Below are positions 1 to 7,182 of a DNA stretch of 13,348 bases, piece by piece; position 1 is the first letter of the stretch; each line of letters starts with the position of its first letter. Both the position numbers and the translations under genes were made by a program. The notes below the pieces were generated by a model. That model saw only the letters and a program-made list of their open reading frames with translations, was not told where the DNA came from and made no database searches. Origin of the DNA: Leptospiraceae bacterium (lineage in GTDB: Bacteria; Spirochaetota; Leptospiria; Turneriellales; Turneriellaceae); contig JAEUSA010000136.1 in the NCBI GenBank assembly GCA_016788945.1, positions 1-13,348 on the forward strand, written 5' to 3'.

Positions 1-7
1 AGCAATC

Positions 8-34
8 TGAGCACCGTTCTTGGTGCTCGATTTT
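8..34 (+). terminator. Rho-independent terminator-like hairpin
   Basis: GAGCACC (9-15) pairs perfectly with GGTGCTC (22-28) around a 6-nt loop, a T-G wobble can add one pair, and TTTT follows at 31-34. The T-run lies on the + side, so it would end a + strand gene left of the window. It sits only about 20 nt before the start codon at 53, so it could also act as a leader element of that gene. The short T-run makes it a moderate candidate. Confidence 0.55.
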
Positions 35-52
35 CACTGACGACCTTAGATC

Positions 53-712
53 ATGACCGACGCAGAGTATCTGAACTATCTCAAAACCAAATCTTTTGCC
101 GAACTCGAGGACATTCTTGGTCATTTCAACAAAGCCCAAAATCCAAAAAGATATGAAGTTATCAGACAAGTATGGGAAGAAAAAAAATCGCAAGACCCTA
201 AAGGGTTTGCCGAGTTCGCAAAAGCAATCCGTTACGAGACCATTCATAGAAGAATAGGAGCGGCATTGGCCGATTTGGTATTCGTCTGGATTTTTTACGG
301 ACTGGGTATACATATCGCGACAAAAATCACGTTGGAAACAGAGTTTCTGTTAATTCTGCTACGGCATTTTTCTCATTTACTGTGGGCATTGATAATTCTG
401 GTACCGATGATGAGTAAAGGTAAGACTCTGGGCATGCACCTTGCCGGAGTGAAACTCTTCGATGCGTCAGAAAACGAATCAACCCCCACACAACGCCTGC
501 TTCGTGAGGGAATATTTATCTTTCCTCAGATGGTGATAGGCATTTTTCCAGAGCTGCTTGAACTGAGCTGGACGCTGACATTTTTCGGACTTCAGTTAAG
601 CGCTATTGCTCTGGCAAACCCGATTGTCATTTATTTTGATAGCAAACACCGGGGTCTCAATGACATGATCGCAAAAACCGTTATTCTGCGGCATCCGGCC
701 CGAGCTTATTAG
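53..712 (+). CDS. RDD family integral membrane protein
   Basis: A 219-residue inner-membrane protein. Residues 1-60 form a soluble, charged helical region often seen before RDD domains. The RDD signature follows: Arg66/Arg67 and Asp74 in RRIGAALAD at the start of the first membrane helix (about 68-88), a second hydrophobic stretch (about 97-119), the loop SKGKTLGMHLAGVKLFD (121-137), a long hydrophobic segment (about 152-195), and the closing D-x-KHRGLNDMIAKTVIL block (196-211). RDD proteins are mostly uncharacterised; some have been linked to transport or ion homeostasis, and nothing here shows a substrate. No good Shine-Dalgarno precedes the ATG, and a terminator-like hairpin ends about 20 nt upstream. 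The gene is convergent with the lipoprotein gene at 733, separated by 20 bp without a clear shared terminator. Family assignment is firm, function unknown. Confidence 0.85.
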   Translation: MTDAEYLNYLKTKSFAELEDILGHFNKAQNPKRYEVIRQVWEEKKSQDPKGFAEFAKAIRYETIHRRIGAALADLVFVWIFYGLGIHIATKITLETEFLLILLRHFSHLLWALIILVPMMSKGKTLGMHLAGVKLFDASENESTPTQRLLREGIFIFPQMVIGIFPELLELSWTLTFFGLQLSAIALANPIVIYFDSKHRGLNDMIAKTVILRHPARAY

Positions 713-732
713 GCCCGAACCTGCGTTTCGCG

Positions 733-1881
733 TTATTTCGCGCTGACGTCGAGCGAGTTCGGCTTTACATCACCGATCTTCAGCTTCACCGACAGACCGG
801 AGGTTAACAGCCGGTCGGCAAGATCGAACGACGACCCCTCGAATTCAACCTCGAGTTTCGCCGCTTTGCCTGAAGAACCTTTCGGGTTTACGGCTTTTAC
901 GCCGCGGACCTTTTCTATCAATTCGCTGCGCAACACCATTAATTTCTCATAGTCGACACCAGTGATTAGCAAAGCAATCGTGTTACCGCGGTTGATATCC
1001 CACAATTTAACAATATCAGTCACAAGTTTATCGCGCAATGGTGTTACGGCTTTTTTTACCGCCTCGACCGCACCGCTTTCGGCATTGATGTGCGGATATG
1101 CACCGTGCTCCTGCCCTGCGGTGAGGATCTTTCCGGTATTTATATCGATCACGCGTACATTGAGGTCAGCTTGCACAGAAATCATTTGTGTGCCGGAAAT
1201 TTTTCCCGCTTCTTTCACACGGCTGGTACCTACCAATATGATTTCTGCCCCGGCGTCGACACCCAGCGAGCGTGCTGCAGAATTATCGCCTCCGAGAGCA
1301 GAAGCGATCTTACGTTTATTTCTGGCAACGAGGCGTTCGACGGTGCTGCGGTCGACAAAGGGAAAGCCCTGCGCGATAAACTGGGTTTCAATTTCTGTCT
1401 GGGCAACTTTGTTGCTATCGCTGCGACCGTTAAACGATTCATCGATGATGACCATCATGCGAGGTTTCCCCTGTGAGCTTACGACCTCTTCAATCGCCTG
1501 CGTCACTAATGCGGTTGAAACCTTCGCCTTGATGCGAACCTGATATTCCGTATCTGACGTCGCTGCTGCACTGAGAATGCTGAATGTTTCGATTAAGCCT
1601 TCGGTTTTGCTGGTGACGGATTGCTGAACGAGTTGGAAATTTTTCACGTCGGTGCGGGCTGAAACGATGCTCCCGAGTACCTCTTGCACAGCGACGCGCT
1701 TTGCGTCTTTCAGAGCCTCATCTTTCGCCAAGCCGAGATTGCCATTTTGAACGGCCGCGACACCCGTAACTTCAACCCAACCGTCGGCTCCGACAGTCTT
1801 TTGGTTACCGGATTTGCATCCGCCACCTATGACCAAGGCAGTGGAAATCGCAAAAAGTACGGCGAAACGAAACTTCTTCAT
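733..1881 (-). CDS. FlgT/CsgG-like predicted lipoprotein
   Basis: A 382-residue predicted exported lipoprotein. The N-terminus has KKFR, a hydrophobic core and Cys22 in LVIGGGC, a relaxed lipobox of the kind spirochaetes tolerate. Residues about 34-130 resemble the LPP20/FlgT N-terminal fold: WVEVTGVAAVQNG, then a helix rich in Ala and Lys (EALKDAKRVAVQEVLG), then a conserved-looking strand pattern ending in YQVRIKAKVS. Residues about 140-295 look like the FlgT-middle/CsgG-type alpha-beta domain (MMVIIDE, then a search for partner strands IILVGTSRV and LNVRVIDINTGKIL). Residues 300-370 form a third small alpha-beta unit. FlgT acts in the flagellar basal body and CsgG in curli secretion; neither role is shown by the neighbours, which are unrelated. 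The ATG at 1881 puts a GGGT about 8 nt upstream. The exact role is unknown and the domain calls are by eye. Confidence 0.7.
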   Translation of the reverse strand: MKKFRFAVLFAISTALVIGGGCKSGNQKTVGADGWVEVTGVAAVQNGNLGLAKDEALKDAKRVAVQEVLGSIVSARTDVKNFQLVQQSVTSKTEGLIETFSILSAAATSDTEYQVRIKAKVSTALVTQAIEEVVSSQGKPRMMVIIDESFNGRSDSNKVAQTEIETQFIAQGFPFVDRSTVERLVARNKRKIASALGGDNSAARSLGVDAGAEIILVGTSRVKEAGKISGTQMISVQADLNVRVIDINTGKILTAGQEHGAYPHINAESGAVEAVKKAVTPLRDKLVTDIVKLWDINRGNTIALLITGVDYEKLMVLRSELIEKVRGVKAVNPKGSSGKAAKLEVEFEGSSFDLADRLLTSGLSVKLKIGDVKPNSLDVSAK

Positions 1882-1910
1882 AAATTACCCAATCACAGAC
1901 CCGTTTTGCC

Positions 1911-1930
1911 CGTAAAGCCTTTCCTTTACG
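1911..1930. repeat. Small inverted repeat in the 98-bp gap
   Basis: CGTAAAG (1911-1917) and CTTTACG (1924-1930) form a perfect 7-bp inverted repeat with a 6-nt spacer, 30 nt upstream of the lipoprotein start codon. It is not followed by a T-run in the minus direction, so it is not an obvious terminator. It could be an operator or a leader hairpin of the lipoprotein gene. The rest of the 1882-1979 gap shows no convincing promoter. A second short stem (CCGCT 1974-1978 with AGCGG 1982-1986) straddles the stop codon of the upstream protease gene. Confidence 0.4.
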
Positions 1931-1979
1931 AGCAGCAGTTTGTTTTTTTGAGCTATACTACCAAACAAGGGCGCCGCTT

Positions 1980-2984
1980 TTAGCGGATCTGAAAGACCTT
2001 AGGTTCCTTTTTATCGCCACTGCCCGACATGACATACCATGCACTCTGGTCGTTCATCGAGATGTAACGCCGCTCTTCGCTGCGGTAATGCCAATCCTGA
2101 TCATTCTGGTAATAAATCTGCATATTGCGTGCTTCAAGAATGTTCACGATCTCATTATTATGATAGTTATTCTCGTCAAAGTCAGTGTACGCGCGTTGGC
2201 CCATCTGTGAATAAAGATTATTGAGAGAAAAGAACAGGTCATTGAGTTCTTTGTCGAGCTCGCGGGCATTGAGGCCAATTTTCTGCGCCTCGCGCAGAAT
2301 GATCGGATAACTATGCGCGGGATAATCTTCGTTGAGCCGCCGGCTGATTTCTTCGGCTTTGCCGTGATCGTCCATATGGTACGAAAGAATATCGCTGCAC
2401 AGCTTCATCGACAACGAACTGGCTCTGTCGACCGCACCGAACACCAACGGATGAATGTACTGGTAGAGATCGTGGTACGGGTTGGCGTGATTGCTCTCTT
2501 TGTTCCACAACTTGAGCACCCGCGAAAGTTCATCCTGATTCACACTGACGAGGTTATTATTTCGATCAACGGGAGAAAGTTCATGCGTGAGCGAGGTATC
2601 GACTGCGCTTAAGAAGGCGAGCGGCCCCATCAAAATTTCATCGGCACCCAGCGCGAGCATCGTTGCCGCCGAAGCACATTCCCCCTGAATCACCGCAACG
2701 AGTTTTTTGGCGTGTTGGCGTAATAAGTTAATTATGCGTAACGAGGCTTTTCCGTCGCCACCATTCGATTTGATGAAAAAATACAGTTTCTCTTGAACGC
2801 CCCAGTCTTTGATGGTTTCATAGAGGACCATCACATCATTTTGGCAAATATTGCCATTGACGGAGTTCCAGTAACAGAGTAGTTTCGTACCCGTCTTGTT
2901 TTCAATTTCGGTAATCAGCTGCTGTGTTTCACGGTACAATACCGGCGGTTTGATTATCTTCTTTTCGCCGTTCGTTTCAGCCAT
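1980..2984 (-). CDS. SDH-family serine protease (ClpP/SppA fold)
   Basis: A 334-residue protein of the serine dehydrogenase proteinase family (SDH_sah type), related to SppA and ClpP. The ClpP-like core is clear: LYFFIKSNGGDGKASLRIIN (68-86) supplies the oxyanion-loop glycines, and GECASAATMLALGADEILMG (101-120) carries the likely nucleophile Ser105, followed by PLAFLSAVDTSL. The C-terminal half has the family features: a helical DRASSLSMKL segment and AHSYPIILREAQKIGLN (about 224-240). There is no signal peptide or membrane segment at the N-terminus, so the protein is probably cytoplasmic or peripheral. The family is thought to act on proteins or membrane substrates, but the substrate is unknown. 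It follows radA by only 3 bp and is almost certainly co-transcribed. The last 45 residues after the protease core are polar with no recognised domain. Confidence 0.82.
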   Translation of the reverse strand: MAETNGEKKIIKPPVLYRETQQLITEIENKTGTKLLCYWNSVNGNICQNDVMVLYETIKDWGVQEKLYFFIKSNGGDGKASLRIINLLRQHAKKLVAVIQGECASAATMLALGADEILMGPLAFLSAVDTSLTHELSPVDRNNNLVSVNQDELSRVLKLWNKESNHANPYHDLYQYIHPLVFGAVDRASSLSMKLCSDILSYHMDDHGKAEEISRRLNEDYPAHSYPIILREAQKIGLNARELDKELNDLFFSLNNLYSQMGQRAYTDFDENNYHNNEIVNILEARNMQIYYQNDQDWHYRSEERRYISMNDQSAWYVMSGSGDKKEPKVFQIR

Positions 2985-2987
2985 ATA

Positions 2988-4304
2988 TCATGTTCCAAGA
3001 ATTTTGAGGTCCTTGTCAATGAAAGAAACGAACTGCTCGCCGTTTTGCGCCCCTTCATCCCTAACGCCACCCCATACCGCCTGGGGAATCTTCCATTGTG
3101 CAAGCGCGCGCCGACGCTCCTCGAGGCCACCAGGCGAACGAATCTCACCGGTGAGAGAAACCTGACCGGCAACGGCGCGACGGCGCGGCAAGGGTCGTTC
3201 GAGATAACTCGAAGCCATCGCAAAAAGAAGGGCAAGATCGCCTGCGGGCTCAGAGAGCTGAGTTCCGCCGTTGACTCGAACAAATATATCACATTGCGAC
3301 AACTTCAGCGTGCAGAATTTCTCCAGAATCGCCGCAATCAGGTGAATGCGCGAGAGTTCGATATTCTCTCCGATGCGTCGGCCATTGGCAAAACCCGTCG
3401 GCGTCACCAGCACCTGAATTTCGAGGGGCATCACGCGAGTCCCTTCAAGCTGCGGAAACAAGCATGAACCCATGCCGCCGATTTCCTGCACAGGCAGTAA
3501 CGAATCAGCGTTCTGTACTTCGCGAAAACCCGTCGCAGTCATTTCAAATATCGCGACATCACCGGTCGCACCGAATCGGTTCTTGACTGCCCGCAGAAAA
3601 CGATAACGCGTGGTTTGGTTCTGTTCGAAATAAATCACAGTGTCGACAGCATGCTCAAGTAATTTAGGCCCCGCTATCTGACCGTCTTTGGTAATATGTC
3701 CCGCGAGAATAAACGCCGTCGCATTAGACTTGGCAAATTCAATAATACGTTGAGTCACATCGCGAATCTGGCCGGGCGAACCAGCGAACCCGCTGCGGTC
3801 ATCGGTATACATCGTCTGTATCGAATCAACCAACACCAGAGGTGGATTTTTTTGCGTAACGTAACCAAACAGTTGCGTGAGACTGTTTCCCTGCACAATA
3901 TCAAGATCAGTACCGAGGCCCAGGCGCTTGGCCCGGCTCTCTATTTGCGAAAGACTCTCTTCGCCTGTCACATACACTGCGGGCGCACTCCGCATGATCT
4001 CAAGCAGCAGAGTCGACTTGCCGATACCCGGTTCACCGCCGATCAAAATCACGGCGCCGGGCATAATTCCGCCACCTAAAATGTTATCAAACTGGCTAAG
4101 CCCTGTTTTTACCACTTGCGTGGATTTCCCTTTTTCTACGATGAGGGGTTTGTTTTGCGTCGGCGACGCTGACTCCGAAGCAAAACGATTTTCGGTCAGG
4201 CTGTTCCATGCTTTGCATGACGGGCATTGCCCGTACCATTTAGGAAAACTTTCACCGCATTCGGTGCAGAGAAATGTTATCTTTTCCTTTTTCGGTTTCT
4301 GCAT
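2988..4304 (-). CDS. radA: DNA repair protein RadA
   Basis: A 438-residue RadA (Sms), the RecA-like helicase that promotes branch migration during recombination repair and unloads or processes recombination intermediates. All family parts are visible: a C4 zinc finger (Cys13, Cys16, Cys27, Cys30), Walker A GGEPGIGKST (89-98), Walker B LVLVD (156-160), the RadA-specific KNRFG motif (241-245), and the C-terminal Lon-protease-like domain with VNGGTQLSEPAGDLALL (344-360) and VSLTGEIRSPGG (382-393). Length is slightly below the usual 450-460. The start codon lies only about 22 nt after the A/T flank of the hairpin at 4326-4351, leaving little room for a private promoter. The downstream protease gene begins 3 bp after the stop. 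Identification is firm. Confidence 0.97.
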   Translation of the reverse strand: MQKPKKEKITFLCTECGESFPKWYGQCPSCKAWNSLTENRFASESASPTQNKPLIVEKGKSTQVVKTGLSQFDNILGGGIMPGAVILIGGEPGIGKSTLLLEIMRSAPAVYVTGEESLSQIESRAKRLGLGTDLDIVQGNSLTQLFGYVTQKNPPLVLVDSIQTMYTDDRSGFAGSPGQIRDVTQRIIEFAKSNATAFILAGHITKDGQIAGPKLLEHAVDTVIYFEQNQTTRYRFLRAVKNRFGATGDVAIFEMTATGFREVQNADSLLPVQEIGGMGSCLFPQLEGTRVMPLEIQVLVTPTGFANGRRIGENIELSRIHLIAAILEKFCTLKLSQCDIFVRVNGGTQLSEPAGDLALLFAMASSYLERPLPRRRAVAGQVSLTGEIRSPGGLEERRRALAQWKIPQAVWGGVRDEGAQNGEQFVSFIDKDLKILGT

Positions 4305-4325
4305 TCCAGCCCGCCCTTAAAAGCA

Positions 4326-4351
4326 AAAAGCCCACGCAAGCGTGGGCTTTT
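4326..4351 (-). terminator. Strong terminator of the cox operon
   Basis: An 11-bp perfect stem, AAAAGCCCACG (4326-4336) with CGTGGGCTTTT (4341-4351), closed by a 4-nt loop (CAAG on the + strand). Read on the minus strand the stem ends in TTTTTGCTTTT, an ideal U-run. It lies 20 nt past the coxD stop and would end the sco-coxBACD transcript before radA. It is nearly symmetric, but no + strand gene leads into it. Confidence 0.9.
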
Positions 4352-4371
4352 CCCGGTTTATGTGGTTATCG

Positions 4372-4692
4372 TCAGCCGCCGTACACCTTTTCCGCCGTTT
4401 TCCTTGCGACGTCCCAAACCATTGTGCTTACCATCAGCACGAGAAATGGTATCGAGAGAGCAGCAAAGAATACGATCAGTTTTTCTTCCCACTTAAGGTG
4501 CATGAAGTAAAGGGCGACAAGCAGACCTTTGATCGAGGCGATGAACATGGCAATCGTGATGTTGATTGCGACAGAGCCGAAGTCGATCTTGGCCACTTTG
4601 ACTGTGACGATTGTCAGAACAATGAGCGCTGCAAAAGTCAGCGTCAGTTCTTTCATGTGCGAATGCGGTGCGTGTGAATCTGAACTTGACAT
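4372..4692 (-). CDS. coxD: Cytochrome c oxidase subunit IV (small CoxD-type)
   Basis: A 106-residue membrane protein of the prokaryotic COX4 family, the small fourth subunit of bacterial heme-copper oxidases that helps stability or assembly. Three membrane helices are visible (about 15-32, 39-64, 70-93), and the family signature KGLLVALYFMHLKWEEK spans 55-71. The N-terminus contains HAPHSH (three His in six residues), which might touch metal but is often seen by chance in short tails. AAGGAG (4698-4703, minus strand) overlaps the coxC stop codon and sits about 5 nt before the ATG, implying translational coupling. Last gene of the operon; the terminator follows after 20 nt. Confidence 0.9.
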   Translation of the reverse strand: MSSSDSHAPHSHMKELTLTFAALIVLTIVTVKVAKIDFGSVAINITIAMFIASIKGLLVALYFMHLKWEEKLIVFFAALSIPFLVLMVSTMVWDVARKTAEKVYGG

Positions 4693-4701
4693 GGTTTCTC
4701 C

Positions 4702-5499
4702 TTATGCAACCAGATAGAGCAGTGGGAACAGATAGATCCAGATAAGGTCGACAAGGTGCCAGTACAGGCCCGAGACCTCAACCGGAGTATACCAACCCGG
4801 ATGGAATTCTTTTTTCCAGCCTTTGTACATTACCCAGATGAGCAGTGACAGACCGATAATAATGTGCAAACCGTGAATGCCGGTCATGATGAAGTAAAGA
4901 AAGAAGAACATGCTGGCAAAGGCCGGTTTAGACTTATCGGTGCTGCCGATGTTCGCGAGGTTAAACGGAACAACCTTGCACTTCTCAACCATGATGTCTT
5001 CACCGTGGCTCTTGTCGAAGGCTTCTTCGCATTTGTTTTCCGCCTTGAGCGCCTGATAAAGCTCAGGTGCGATCGCCGCTTTGGAAAGCTCCACTTCATG
5101 TACTTTGTGGCCATACTCAAATTTCTTGTTCACCAAGAAGGCGATGCCGCATGCGACTGTAATACCAAAAAGAATCATCATCAGGCGCGTATTTCCGCGT
5201 TTGATAGCCTCGATTCCCCACGCCACGGTAAATGAGCTGAAGAGCAGAATTATCGTGTTTGCTGCACCGAAAGCGACGCTGAGTTCTTTAGCCGAAGCAT
5301 GGAACGCTGCCCCGTCGCGGTAATACGCAATAGCGTATGCGGTAAAAAGGATCGCAAACAGCAAGATCTCGGTCGCAAGAAACAGCCACATGCCGAAACG
5401 CGACATCGAGTAAACCAGCGGCCCAGGGTTGCCCCACAGGCTGCCGTCGCGTACGGTACGGCCTTCGTAGGTTGTGTAACCGGCTTGATTAGAACTCAT
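4702..5499 (-). CDS. coxC: Cytochrome c oxidase subunit III
   Basis: A 265-residue subunit III of the five-helix type, lacking the first two helices of the seven-helix form. Helices are seen at about 35-60, 75-97, 106-123, 197-222 and 240-264. Conserved marks include GMWLFLATEILLF (36-48), FEYGHK (127-132), FIMTGIHGLHIIIG (203-216) and the closing GLYWHLVDLIWIYLFPLLY (244-262). The loop between helices three and four is about 65 residues, against roughly 15-20 in common homologues, and includes Cys157 and Cys174; by the topology of the family this loop faces the periplasm. Subunit III supports proton uptake and turnover stability of subunit I. It starts 6 bp after coxA, with AAGGGAG (5511-5517) inside the end of coxA as a distant ribosome-binding site. 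Confidence 0.95.
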   Translation of the reverse strand: MSSNQAGYTTYEGRTVRDGSLWGNPGPLVYSMSRFGMWLFLATEILLFAILFTAYAIAYYRDGAAFHASAKELSVAFGAANTIILLFSSFTVAWGIEAIKRGNTRLMMILFGITVACGIAFLVNKKFEYGHKVHEVELSKAAIAPELYQALKAENKCEEAFDKSHGEDIMVEKCKVVPFNLANIGSTDKSKPAFASMFFFLYFIMTGIHGLHIIIGLSLLIWVMYKGWKKEFHPGWYTPVEVSGLYWHLVDLIWIYLFPLLYLVA

Positions 5500-5505
5500 A
5501 CTCTG

Positions 5506-7173
5506 TTATGCTCCCTTCTTTTGGTCTGCACGTGGTACGCCGTCACGGCCATATTCATATGGCCATTCGGTGATTGTCGGAATCTCGTGGAAGTTGTGCT
5601 CAGGCATCGGTGATGCGATTTTCCATTCGAGCGTATTCGCATTCCACGGATTCTGTGGTGCAGGCTTACCTTTGAAACATGAGATTGTGATATTGACGAT
5701 CGTGGTGAAATAGCCGATACCCAACGCGTAAGAGCCGATTGTCGAGAGCATGTGGTAGGTTGCAAACATTGGCTCATAGTCATAATAACGGCGCGGCATA
5801 CCTTGAGTGCCCATCAGGAACTGTGGGATAAATGTCAGGTTAAAACCGATAAATACGAACACGAAGCTCGCAATACCGAATTTTTCATTATACATTCTAC
5901 CGGAGAATTTCGGCATCCAGTAATAGAGTGCGGCCATGAGCGAAATCACGGTACCACCCTGGATAGTATAGTGAAAGTGTGCAACCACGAAGTAGGTATC
6001 GTGATAGCTGATATCCACCGCAGGTGCGGCAAGCGGCAGACCTGTCAAACCACCGATAGCGAACAAGAACACGAACGCCAAAGCGTAGAGCATAGGCGTC
6101 TTGAGCGTAATTTGTCCACCGTAGAGAGTGGTGATCCAGTTAAAAACCTTTATCGCTGTCGGAATAGCCACCAGATAAGTCAGAAACGAGAACAGCACGG
6201 CGGCCGAAGATGACAGGGTGCTCACGAACAAGTGGTGCGCCCAGACGATGAAGCTCACGCCGGCAATGGCGAGTGATGAATAGGCGATCGCTTTATAACC
6301 AAAGATTGGCTTGCGCGAGAATACCGGCAGAATTTCAGAAACCACACCCATCGCCGGCAGAATCATGATATAAACAACCGGGTGAGAGTAGAACCAGAAG
6401 AAATGCTGGAACAGTACCGGGTCACCGCCCAATGCAGGGTCAAAGAAACCAATGCCGAAGAACTTCTCAGCGATCAACAGAAACAGTGTAATACCGATGA
6501 CAGGGGTTGCGAGCACCTGAATGAGCGCTGTGGAATAAATCGCCCAGCAGAACAATGGCATACGCGTCCAAGTCATGCCCGGTGCGCGCATTTTGTGGAT
6601 AGTTACCACAAAATTTAGGCCGGTAAGAATCGATGAGAAACCAAGGAAAAATGCCCCAAGGGTCATCGTAATCACGCTGGTATTGGTTTTTGTGCTGTAA
6701 GGAGTGTAGAATGTCCAACCGGTATCAGCTGGACCACCGAACCATTTAAACGGGTCAACGAGACCGATCAGAATGATTGCAATACCGAACAGGTAAACCT
6801 GATAGCTGAAACGGTTCAGCACCGGGAAGGCAACGTCGCGAGCACCGATCATAATCGGCATGAAGATGTTACCAAACGAGGCAACGATGCCTGGTACGAT
6901 GAACACGAAAATCATCAGTGACCCGTGCAGGGTGAAGAAGATGTTGTAAGTTCTTTCGTCGACGAAAGTTTTTCCGGGGAACAGCAGCTCTGTACGGAGC
7001 AGCAGCGCGAAAGCGCCACCGACGAGGAAAGCTGCGAGGCCGGTAAACAAGTACAAAAGACCGATGCGCTTATGGTCTACGCTTGAAAGCCATGACCAGA
7101 TGCCTTTCTTACTGAGATAGTTCTCGTGATGATCGTGATGCGCGTGGTCTGCAGTGTGTGCTATGGACGACAT
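5506..7173 (-). CDS. coxA: Cytochrome c oxidase subunit I, A2-type (caa3)
   Basis: A 555-residue, twelve-helix catalytic subunit holding heme a and the heme a3-CuB site where O2 is reduced and protons are pumped. Ligands are all present: His83 (TLHG) and His401 for low-spin heme, His399 for heme a3, His264, His313 and His314 for CuB, and Tyr268 for the His-Tyr cross-link. The usual HPEVY motif reads YSHPVVY (262-268): the D-channel glutamate is replaced by Val266, with Tyr262-Ser263 just before the His, the hallmark of A2-type oxidases such as those of Rhodothermus and Thermus caa3. The D-channel entrance Asp113 (GARDVAFP) and the K-channel Lys342 ([10 protein letters not shown]) are kept. 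The N-terminus is His-rich (six His among residues 6-16). GGGGG (7178-7182) abuts the coxB stop and serves as ribosome-binding site. Confidence 0.97.
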   Translation of the reverse strand: MSSIAHTADHAHHDHHENYLSKKGIWSWLSSVDHKRIGLLYLFTGLAAFLVGGAFALLLRTELLFPGKTFVDERTYNIFFTLHGSLMIFVFIVPGIVASFGNIFMPIMIGARDVAFPVLNRFSYQVYLFGIAIILIGLVDPFKWFGGPADTGWTFYTPYSTKTNTSVITMTLGAFFLGFSSILTGLNFVVTIHKMRAPGMTWTRMPLFCWAIYSTALIQVLATPVIGITLFLLIAEKFFGIGFFDPALGGDPVLFQHFFWFYSHPVVYIMILPAMGVVSEILPVFSRKPIFGYKAIAYSSLAIAGVSFIVWAHHLFVSTLSSSAAVLFSFLTYLVAIPTAIKVFNWITTLYGGQITLKTPMLYALAFVFLFAIGGLTGLPLAAPAVDISYHDTYFVVAHFHYTIQGGTVISLMAALYYWMPKFSGRMYNEKFGIASFVFVFIGFNLTFIPQFLMGTQGMPRRYYDYEPMFATYHMLSTIGSYALGIGYFTTIVNITISCFKGKPAPQNPWNANTLEWKIASPMPEHNFHEIPTITEWPYEYGRDGVPRADQKKGA

Positions 7174-7182
7174 CTTTCCCCC

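Noticed and set aside
713..732. Shared terminator between the convergent RDD and lipoprotein genes
   Set aside because: The 20-bp gap has no stem longer than 4 bp and no T-run.
962..1543. Long + strand open frame opposite the FlgT-like lipoprotein gene
   Set aside because: It lies fully antisense to a gene with clear signal peptide and domain pattern, and its protein shows no recognisable features.
3045..4320. Several + strand open frames opposite radA
   Set aside because: RadA is unmistakable on the other strand; these are shadow frames of its codon pattern.
6368..6394. Missing glutamate in HPEVY as a sign of a dead or mis-sequenced oxidase
   Set aside because: All metal ligands and the channel residues Asp113 and Lys342 are intact and the compensating Tyr-Ser pair is present, as in known active A2 enzymes.
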